Source of the DNA: Peptococcaceae bacterium
GTDB taxonomy: Bacteria; Bacillota; DSM-12270; Thermacetogeniales; Thermacetogeniaceae
NCBI GenBank assembly: GCA_003132605.1
Contig: PKYJ01000091.1
Location: forward strand, 1 to 10,868
DNA length: 10,868 bases
Direction: 5' to 3'
This document shows positions 5,200 to 10,868 of the stretch, piece after piece; positions within the stretch are counted from its first letter, which is position 1; each line of letters starts with the position of its first letter. The translations under genes and the position numbers were made by a program. The notes beneath the pieces were generated by a model. The model was not told the origin of the DNA. It did no database searches and saw nothing but the letters and a program-made list of their open reading frames with translations.

Positions 5200-5299
5200 A
5201 TGTTTGTGTGTCTGTGTTCTTGTCGTTGTCAGTAACCGGAGAATGATGATAGGCCGGGGTATTAAAAACCAAACAATATCTTAGATAGGTGGTCAAAGA

Positions 5300-5998
5300 G
5301 TGAAGAAGTACAGGACGGCATTACTGATTGTGGGAGTGCTCATCATCATTGGTGGCCTGGCGGCCATCTGGTATTACGACTATCAGGGCGCTAACTTCTT
5401 TTATACCGACAACGCCCAGGTGACCGCCGACATGATCACCATCATCCCTCAGGTCACCGGCAAGTTGACGAGTTGGGACGTCAAGGAGGGGGACAACGTG
5501 AAAGCCGGGCAGGTCCTGGGTGCGCAGGACGTCAGCGCCCTGGTTACCAGTAGCGCTACAAACCCGGATGCGCTGGCCAACGCCGCCGGATCCATCATCT
5601 CCGATGCGGAGATCAAGTCTCCCATCGACGGCCAGGTGGTACAGAACGATGTCATCAACGGCCAGGTAGTCTCGCCCGGTATGGATGTAGCCACGATCGC
5701 GGACACCGCGCACTTCTATATCCAGGCCAACGTTGAAGAGACATCCATCCTCCGCATCAAGCAGGGGCAGGTGGTCGACGTCAGTATTGACGCCTATCCC
5801 CACAGGAGCTTCAGAGGCTACGTCGAGAGCATCAAGCCGGCTACCCAGACGGCCTTCAGCCCGCTGCCCAATCTCAACACCAGCGGAACCTACTCCAAGG
5901 TTACCCAGTTGATCCCTATCAAGATCGACGTCGCGGATGCCGGCAATCTGACACTCATGCTCGGGATGAACGCCGAGGTCAAGATCCACGTCAAATAA
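5300..5998 (+). CDS. Short HlyD/EmrA-type membrane fusion protein lacking the alpha-hairpin
   Basis: This 232-residue protein has an N-terminal membrane anchor (about 7-25) and then the EmrA-like start FFYTDNAQVTADMITIIPQV (33-51). The first half of the lipoyl domain is at about 40-77 (VKEGDNVKAGQVLG) and the second at about 103-135 (EIKSPIDGQVV, GQVVSPGMDV). A beta-barrel with the EmrA-type TYSKVTQLIPIKID segment (197-210) ends the protein. In ordinary EmrA or HlyD proteins a long coiled-coil hairpin of 80 or more residues joins the two lipoyl halves; here only about 25 residues (ALVTSSATNPDALANAAGS region) do so, and the length is well below the usual 330-400. GTG 5300 follows AGGTGG (5286-5291) at 8 nt. 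It is the first gene after the MarR-controlled promoter, so it probably helps an efflux pump, presumably the ABC pair downstream. Confidence 0.85.
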   Translation: MKKYRTALLIVGVLIIIGGLAAIWYYDYQGANFFYTDNAQVTADMITIIPQVTGKLTSWDVKEGDNVKAGQVLGAQDVSALVTSSATNPDALANAAGSIISDAEIKSPIDGQVVQNDVINGQVVSPGMDVATIADTAHFYIQANVEETSILRIKQGQVVDVSIDAYPHRSFRGYVESIKPATQTAFSPLPNLNTSGTYSKVTQLIPIKIDVADAGNLTLMLGMNAEVKIHVK

Positions 5999-6248
5999 TC
6001 CTTGAGATTCGAGGTTAGAGCGGGTACCCCACCTGCTAGGCGGGTACCCGGCGGGTGTGGTTCGAAGGGAAAGGCGTCCTTGAGGTTCGAGAACGAGAAT
6101 TAGAAGAGGTTCTAATCGGGCATCGAGCTTGGAGCATCGAACTTCGAATTCGCACCCGGCTTCCAGTAAGAAAATTGCGAATCCAATTGCGAAGCGTAGC
6201 GAAGCAATAGCAATTTCCCCCAATTTACACAAGAAATGAGGTTTCCGC
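5999..6248. repeat. 250-bp repeat-dense gap between the two adaptor genes
   Basis: The gap has no gene but many short repeats. CGGGTACCC occurs at 6021-6029 and 6041-6049, and each contains the palindrome GGGTACCC. TCCTTGAG(A/G)TTCGAG occurs at 5999-6012 and near 6077-6090. ATTAGAA/TTCTAAT (6099-6105/6110-6116) forms a 7-bp hairpin with a 4-nt loop. AATTGCGAA occurs twice near 6174-6194, followed by GAAGCGTAGCGAAGC. TTAGAGCGGGTA (6015-6026) matches 2458-2469 in the dispersed repeat. No T-run terminator or clear promoter is visible, so read-through from 5161 is possible. Confidence 0.5.
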
Positions 6249-7406
6249 ATGCAGAAACGAATTCGAGCGTCCCTGGCAATTCCGGCAATTCTGGCGATAG
6301 CGCTGCTGGTGTTCGTAGCGTCAGGATGCGCCAGTCACAGTGCCGTGGCGGTGACGACCGCGGTTGCCACCAATCAGGAGTTGGCGACGACGATTGACCT
6401 CAGCGGCGTCCTGGTGCCGGCCCGGACGGCGGATATATCGAGCCAGATCGCCGGGAAGGTGACCAGCCTGGGCTTCCAGGTCGGTGACGCCGTCAAGGCG
6501 GGGGATGTCCTGATGCAGTTGGATACAGCGTCATTGAACGCCCAGTTGGCGCAGGCGGGGGCCAGTCTGCAGTCCGCCCAGGCAGCGGTAGGGGAGGCCG
6601 GAAACCAGGCTGCTGTTGACAAGATCAGCCTGGATTCGGCGCAGAAGTCTTACGACAGGACCAAGGCCCTATTTGACTCGGGGGCGGTCTCCCAGAGCGA
6701 CCTGGATGATGCCACAGACAAGCTGGGTACTGCCCAGAAGCAGTATGACAACGCCTCCGGTCCGGCTCTGGATCAGGCAGAGGCCGCTGTCAGCACCGTC
6801 AGGGCAAACATCAACAGTATCGATGTCCAACTGAGCGAAACCACCATCAAGAGCCCCCTGGCCGGTGTCCTGTCCAGCCGGAACGTGAACGTCGGCGAGG
6901 TGGTCTCGCCAGGTGTGGCGGTGATGTCGGTCGTGGATGCCTCGAGCCTGAAGCTGAGAAGCACCGTGACCCAGGATACGCTCCCGCTGCTCGCGCTCGG
7001 GCAGGAGATGGACGTTGTCATCGACAGCTTCCCCAACCGGGTATACCAGGGCTCGGTAACGACCCTCGGCCCCATCGCCGTGAGTACGGGCGAGGTCTTT
7101 CCCATTGAGGTCACTATCAAGAACGACGGCCATCTGATGGCCGGTCTGGCCGCCCATGCCTCGGCGGGCGTCAAGGCAAGCGGGATCGTCGTCCCGTCGT
7201 CGGCAGTCGTACAGAGCAGTGGGGCCAGTTACGTGTTCGTGATCAAGGATGGCGTGGCCTCGAAGCGGCTGGTGAGCACCGGCCTCAAGAGCGACACGGG
7301 AACCCTGATCCTGAAGGGCCTCACCGCCGGCGAGCAGGTTGCCATCACCAACACCAATGCACTGGTCGATAACATGCCGGTAACAGCGGTCGGAGGCAAG
7401 ACGTAA
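6249..7406 (+). CDS. Efflux periplasmic-adaptor (RND/MacA-type HlyD) lipoprotein
   Basis: This 385-residue membrane fusion protein begins with a basic, hydrophobic signal (residues 1-26) ending in a lipobox VASGC with Cys27 as the lipidation site; Ala at -3 is less common than Leu. The first half of the lipoyl domain (about 65-93, SLGFQVGDAVKAGDVLMQLD) is followed by a long alpha-helical coiled-coil hairpin rich in Ala, Gln and Asp (about 94-197). The second half is at about 199-230 (TIKSPLAGVLSSRNVNVGEVVSPG in parts). A beta-barrel (231-305) and a membrane-proximal domain (SGIVVPSSAVVQ onward) complete it. This is the standard adaptor order. ATG 6249 follows GAGG (6238-6241) at 7 nt. In an apparently monoderm cell it would be anchored on the outer face of the membrane and may deliver substrate to, or gate, the ABC pair that starts 63 bp downstream. 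Confidence 0.9.
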   Translation: MQKRIRASLAIPAILAIALLVFVASGCASHSAVAVTTAVATNQELATTIDLSGVLVPARTADISSQIAGKVTSLGFQVGDAVKAGDVLMQLDTASLNAQLAQAGASLQSAQAAVGEAGNQAAVDKISLDSAQKSYDRTKALFDSGAVSQSDLDDATDKLGTAQKQYDNASGPALDQAEAAVSTVRANINSIDVQLSETTIKSPLAGVLSSRNVNVGEVVSPGVAVMSVVDASSLKLRSTVTQDTLPLLALGQEMDVVIDSFPNRVYQGSVTTLGPIAVSTGEVFPIEVTIKNDGHLMAGLAAHASAGVKASGIVVPSSAVVQSSGASYVFVIKDGVASKRLVSTGLKSDTGTLILKGLTAGEQVAITNTNALVDNMPVTAVGGKT

Positions 7407-7469
7407 GAGGTCTGAAAGTCTGACATCTGACTCCGGCATCCGATTTCTGATATATGGAGCTAACAGTTC
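7407..7469. repeat. Short spacer with repeated TCTGA
   Basis: TCTGA occurs four times in the 63-bp spacer between the adaptor and the first ABC gene (about 7411, 7419, 7426 and 7446). The function is unknown. The ribosome site GGAG of the next gene is at 7456-7459, 10 nt before its ATG. Confidence 0.45.
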
Positions 7470-9200
7470 ATGCTGAGATTACTCCGGTTCTTAAAGCCAT
7501 ACTCCTGGAACATCTTCGGGGTGGTGGCGTTTCTTTTCGGCCAGTCCATCGCCAGCCTGTATCTGCCCACGCTGATGGCGGATATCGTCGACAACGGCAT
7601 GATGAGCGGCGATATCGGCTACATCTGGCGGTTCGGGGTCTACATGCTGATCGTGGCCTTCGGGAGCAGCATCTGCTCCGTCATTGGCAGCTACCTGTCG
7701 GCGCTCACCGGGGTCGGTTTCGGCAGGGACATCCGAAACCGGGTTTTTGTCCACGTGGAGAACTATTCCCTGCACGAGTTCGATAAGTACGGGACCGCTT
7801 CCCTGATCACTAGGGCCACCAACGACATCACACAGGTGCAGACCGTACTGGTCATGGGCTTGCGCTTCATGATCTTCTCTCCGATCATGATGGTCGGGGG
7901 CATCATCATGGCCCTGGTCAAGGACCGGCACCTCACGCTGGTCCTGTTGGCAGCACTGCCGTTCATGATCATCTTCATGGGGATCGTCGCCGGCGTGATC
8001 GTTCCCATGTTTGGAAAGATGCAGGCTAGACTGGACCGGGTGAACCTGGTGCTGCGCGAGAACCTGACCGGCATCAGGGTCATCCGGGCGTTCAACCGGC
8101 AGCGGAGCGAGAACGCCAGGTTCGAGGTGGCCAACCGCGAACTGACGGATGTCTCGATCTGGGTCAACAAGATCATGGCGATGATGCAGCCGATCATGAT
8201 GCTGATCATGAACGTCACCACCCTCGCCATCATCTGGTACGGCGGCCTGCGCGTCGGCCAAAATTTTCTGCAGATCGGCGATATGATGGCGTTTCTGCAG
8301 TATGCCATGTTGATCATGTTCTCCATCATCATGGTGGCCATCATGTTCATCATGATCCCCAGGGCGCAGGCGTCGGCCGTGCGCATCAACGAGGTGCTGG
8401 ACCTGAAGCCGGAGATCGTCGACCCGGTGCTGGCCAAGCAGCCTGGTGACCAGAGAGGCCAGGTGGAATTCCAGGACGTAACCTTCAGCTATCCGGGCGC
8501 CGAGATGGCTGCCATCAGCCACATCTCTTTCGCTGCCGGTCCCGGCGAGGTGACCGCTATCATCGGCGGCACCGGGTCAGGCAAGTCCACCCTGATCAAC
8601 CTGATCCCGAGGTTCTACGACATCGACAGCGGGTGCATCCTGGTCGACGGCGTGGACGTCCGGGAGATGACCATGCATGACCTGCGGAGGCGGATCGGAT
8701 TCGTACCGCAGACCCCGATCCTGTTCAGCGGCACCATCGCCGAGAATGTTCGCTACGGCAAGGACGACGCCAGCGACGAGGAAGTCACCTATGCCGCCGA
8801 GGTCGCCCAGGCCAGCGAGTTCATCGTTGCTTTGCCGGACGGATACGACTCCGAGGTTGCCCAGGGCGGCACCAACCTGTCAGGCGGCCAGAAACAGAGG
8901 CTGTCCATTGCCCGCGCCCTAGTCCGGAAGCCCGGGATCTACATCCTGGACGAAGCCTTCTCCGCCCTCGATTTCAAAACAGACGCCCGGCTGCGGGCAG
9001 CGCTCAAAAAGGAGACCACCGCATCCACCGTGATCATCGTCGCCCAGCGGGTGGGCACGGTCATGGACGCCGATCGCATCATCGTGCTGGACGGCGGCCA
9101 GATCGTGGGCATTGGCAAGCACAGGGACCTCCTGGACACCTGTCAGGTGTACCGGGAGATCGTGTCCTCACAGTTGTCGGAAGAGGAGATCGCCGGTTAA
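7470..9200 (+). CDS. Heterodimeric ABC exporter subunit A (permease-ATPase half-transporter)
   Basis: This 576-residue half-transporter is of the type I exporter (MdlB/LmrA/BmrC/TM287-like) class. Six membrane helices fill residues 1-300, with the coupling-helix regions near YGTASLITRATNDITQVQ (107-124) and NLTGIRVIRAFNRQ (198-211). The ATPase domain shows Walker A GGTGSGKST (366-374), Q-loop Q414 (FVPQ), signature LSGGQ (470-474), Walker B YILDE with Glu495, and D-loop SALD (498-501). The switch His is replaced by Gln526 (IVAQRV), a change seen in the degenerate-site subunit of heterodimeric exporters, although there the Walker B Glu is usually also lost. It should work with the overlapping downstream subunit to export a drug, lipid or peptide across the cytoplasmic membrane using ATP. 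ATG 7470 has GGAG at 10 nt. Confidence 0.93.
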   Translation: MLRLLRFLKPYSWNIFGVVAFLFGQSIASLYLPTLMADIVDNGMMSGDIGYIWRFGVYMLIVAFGSSICSVIGSYLSALTGVGFGRDIRNRVFVHVENYSLHEFDKYGTASLITRATNDITQVQTVLVMGLRFMIFSPIMMVGGIIMALVKDRHLTLVLLAALPFMIIFMGIVAGVIVPMFGKMQARLDRVNLVLRENLTGIRVIRAFNRQRSENARFEVANRELTDVSIWVNKIMAMMQPIMMLIMNVTTLAIIWYGGLRVGQNFLQIGDMMAFLQYAMLIMFSIIMVAIMFIMIPRAQASAVRINEVLDLKPEIVDPVLAKQPGDQRGQVEFQDVTFSYPGAEMAAISHISFAAGPGEVTAIIGGTGSGKSTLINLIPRFYDIDSGCILVDGVDVREMTMHDLRRRIGFVPQTPILFSGTIAENVRYGKDDASDEEVTYAAEVAQASEFIVALPDGYDSEVAQGGTNLSGGQKQRLSIARALVRKPGIYILDEAFSALDFKTDARLRAALKKETTASTVIIVAQRVGTVMDADRIIVLDGGQIVGIGKHRDLLDTCQVYREIVSSQLSEEEIAG

Positions 9201-10868
9201 TGAGCGTACAGAATCCACAGAAAAAGGGGAAAACGGAACAGCGCCAGGGCGGTGCCATGTTTGGCCGCGGCCCCATGGGCGGCGGGGCGACGGGGGAAAA
9301 GGCCAAGGATATTGCCGGGACACTCAAGAGGCTGATGGAGTACCTCAAACCGGAGCGAACACGGTTCATCGTCGTGTTCTTTCTGGCTGTCGCCAGTACG
9401 GCGTTCTCGGTCGCCGGCCCCAAGATCCTGGGGTTGGCCACTACTAAGCTGGGCGCTGGCATCCTCGCCAGGTACTACTATTACATCCCGTTATGGATGG
9501 CGATCCAGAAGAAGATGCCGGCTGCGACCATAGAACATCTGAGACAGCAGCCGATGCTCCTGTTCGATTTTGGGTATATCGGCAGGATCCTGCTGCTGCT
9601 GCTCGGGTTCTACCTTATCAGCGCTCTCTGCATGTATGTCATGGGCTACGTCATGTCCAGCGTCTCCCAGCTCACCGTCTACCGGATGCGCAACGATGTC
9701 AAGGAGAAGCTCGACCGCCTTCCGCTCAAGTATTTCGACCAGCACACCTACGGCGAGATTCTGAGCCGGGTCACCAACGACATGGACAACATCGCCACCA
9801 CGCTGCAGCAGAGCCTGACCCAGTTGATCACCGCCGTCGTGACCGTGGTCGGCATCCTGGTCATGATGCTGACGATCAGCCCCCTGTTGACCCTGATCGC
9901 CCTAGTAACTCTGCCGGCCAGCGGCATTATTGCCGCTGTCATTGCCAAGAACTCCCAGAAATTCTTCGCCGACCAGCAGAATTACCTGGGGGAACTGACC
10001 GGCCACGTCGAGGAGATGTATGGAGGGCACAAGATCGTCAAGGTATTCGGGCATGAAGAGGATTCCATCGCCAAGTTCCGGGAGATCAACGCCAGGCTGT
10101 ACGGAGTCGGGTGGAAGGCGCAGTTCATGTCCGGCATCATCTACCCGGCCCTGAACCTGGTGACCAACATCGGATACGTCCTCGTCTGCGTCGCCGGCGG
10201 CCTGCTGGTAGCCAAGCGGGTGATCGAGATCGGCGATATCCAGGCGTTTATCCAGTATAATCAGCAGTTTACCCAGCCGATCCTGCAGGTGGCCAACATC
10301 GCCAACATCTTGCAGTCGACGATCGCCTCCGCCGAGCGCGTGTTTGAGGTTCTGAACGAGGAAGAGGAGATCCCTGACCGGGAGGATGCGCAGGTGATCG
10401 CTTTCCCGAAGGGCCAGGTCAGGTTCGAGCATATCAAGTTCGGATACAAGGATGGCGCCCCGCTGATGGAGGACATCAGCATCGACATGCCGGATGGGGA
10501 GATCATCGCCATCGTCGGGCCAACCGGAGCGGGCAAGACCACCCTGGTCAACCTGATCATGCGCTTCTACGACGTGCAGGGCGGACGGATCACCGTCGAC
10601 GGGGTGGACATCAGGGAGATGAGGCGCGCCGACCTGCGCCGCATGTTTGGCATGGTGCTACAGGACACCTGGCTCTTCAACGGGACGATCAGGGAGAACA
10701 TTTCCTATGGACGGGAGGGGGCTACCGAGGAGGAGGTCATCGATGCCGCCCGGGCTGCCTATTGTGATCACTTTATCAGAACGCTCCCGGATGGCTACGA
10801 GACCGTGCTCAACGAGGAGGCGTCCAACATCTCGCAGGGTCAGCGGCAGCTCCTGACCATCGCCCGGG
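9200..10868 (+). CDS. Heterodimeric ABC exporter subunit B (3' end outside window)
   Basis: The ATG overlaps the TAA of the previous gene (TAATG), and the frame stays open to the window end, giving 556 residues of an expected 600 or so. A Gly- and Met-rich N-terminal tail (GGAMFGRGPMGGGATGEKAKD, about residues 17-37 in parts) is typical of the TM288/BmrD-like partner subunit, as is the extra segment between the first two membrane helices (about 83-128). Six membrane helices follow, to about residue 350. The ATPase domain shows Walker A GPTGAGKTT (440-448), Q-loop Q488 (MVLQD) and the signature ISQGQ (544-548) in place of LSGGQ. Walker B and the switch His lie beyond the edge. AGAGGAG (9182-9188) lies 11 nt before the ATG. 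The ISQGQ signature would face the altered ATP site of subunit A, so the two almost certainly pair. Confidence 0.92.
   Translation, partial: MSVQNPQKKGKTEQRQGGAMFGRGPMGGGATGEKAKDIAGTLKRLMEYLKPERTRFIVVFFLAVASTAFSVAGPKILGLATTKLGAGILARYYYYIPLWMAIQKKMPAATIEHLRQQPMLLFDFGYIGRILLLLLGFYLISALCMYVMGYVMSSVSQLTVYRMRNDVKEKLDRLPLKYFDQHTYGEILSRVTNDMDNIATTLQQSLTQLITAVVTVVGILVMMLTISPLLTLIALVTLPASGIIAAVIAKNSQKFFADQQNYLGELTGHVEEMYGGHKIVKVFGHEEDSIAKFREINARLYGVGWKAQFMSGIIYPALNLVTNIGYVLVCVAGGLLVAKRVIEIGDIQAFIQYNQQFTQPILQVANIANILQSTIASAERVFEVLNEEEEIPDREDAQVIAFPKGQVRFEHIKFGYKDGAPLMEDISIDMPDGEIIAIVGPTGAGKTTLVNLIMRFYDVQGGRITVDGVDIREMRRADLRRMFGMVLQDTWLFNGTIRENISYGREGATEEEVIDAARAAYCDHFIRTLPDGYETVLNEEASNISQGQRQLLTIAR

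Larger units (their letters stand above)
4994..5299. other. 306-bp intergenic region with efflux promoter, no supported gene
   Basis: A small stem GCGGC/GCCGC (5028-5032/5036-5040) follows marR without a T-run. From 5090 the DNA becomes very AT-rich and holds the promoter and operator at 5126-5160, then a leader of about 140 nt with a hairpin at 5176-5199. The 64-codon ORF across 5006-5200 contains the promoter, has no ribosome site and resembles no family. Confidence 0.55.

Noticed and set aside
5006..5200. 64-codon + strand ORF after marR
   Set aside because: It contains the near-consensus efflux promoter and operator, has no ribosome site, and changes abruptly in composition from GC-rich to AT-rich.
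5321..6250. 309-codon minus-strand ORF opposite the first adaptor and the repeat-rich gap
   Set aside because: It mirrors a supported coding region on the + strand, runs through the repeat-rich gap and shows no recognisable domain.
7491..8522. Long 343-codon minus-strand ORF opposite the first ABC gene
   Set aside because: It lies wholly within a well-supported ABC gene, its product is a low-complexity His/Asp/Gln-rich sequence typical of an antisense frame, and it has no family resemblance.
9493..10056. 187-codon + strand ORF inside the second ABC gene
   Set aside because: It is an alternative frame within a clear ABC transporter reading frame that starts at 9200 and continues past the window end.

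Overview
The window looks like chromosomal DNA of a Gram-positive-type anaerobe, most plausibly a clostridial lineage such as Peptococcaceae/Desulfotomaculales. This is an inference from moderate-to-high GC, strong AGGAGG-type ribosome sites with some GTG starts, and gene families typical of that group; no rRNA or phylogenetic marker is present. Every supported gene is on the + strand. I see no tRNA, rRNA, CRISPR array, transposase or phage gene.

Left part (1-4262): a protein with two CDGSH iron-sulfur domains and a divergent ferredoxin-like centre (275-1021); a 418-bp spacer full of hairpins that ends in a sigma-A-type promoter; a protein of the family usually named quinate 5-dehydrogenase (1440-2363); and a two-gene unit in which a small SCP2-type lipid-binding protein (about 2510-2863, probably from a CTG start) overlaps an APC-family amino-acid permease (2856-4262). 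A structured repeat occurs at 1-60 and again at 2364-2478, on either side of the first two genes.

Right part (4556-10868): a MarR-family repressor, a short EmrA/HlyD-type adaptor, a longer lipoprotein adaptor of the RND/MacA type, and two half-size ABC exporter subunits, the second cut by the window end. The two ABC genes overlap by one base and have complementary sequence peculiarities of a heterodimeric exporter: a Gln in place of the switch His in the first, and an ISQGQ signature in the second. Near-consensus promoters lie before marR and before the first adaptor. Both overlap perfect AT-rich palindromes with the same TTTAATA/TATTAAA half-sites, which suggests that MarR controls itself and the efflux genes.

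The most unusual points are the two-adaptor ABC efflux locus in an apparently monoderm genome, with one adaptor lacking its alpha-helical hairpin; the paired MarR-type operators; the dispersed hairpin repeat; the non-standard start of the SCP2 gene; and several unassigned hairpins in the intergenic DNA. I found nothing I can defend as a wholly new system.
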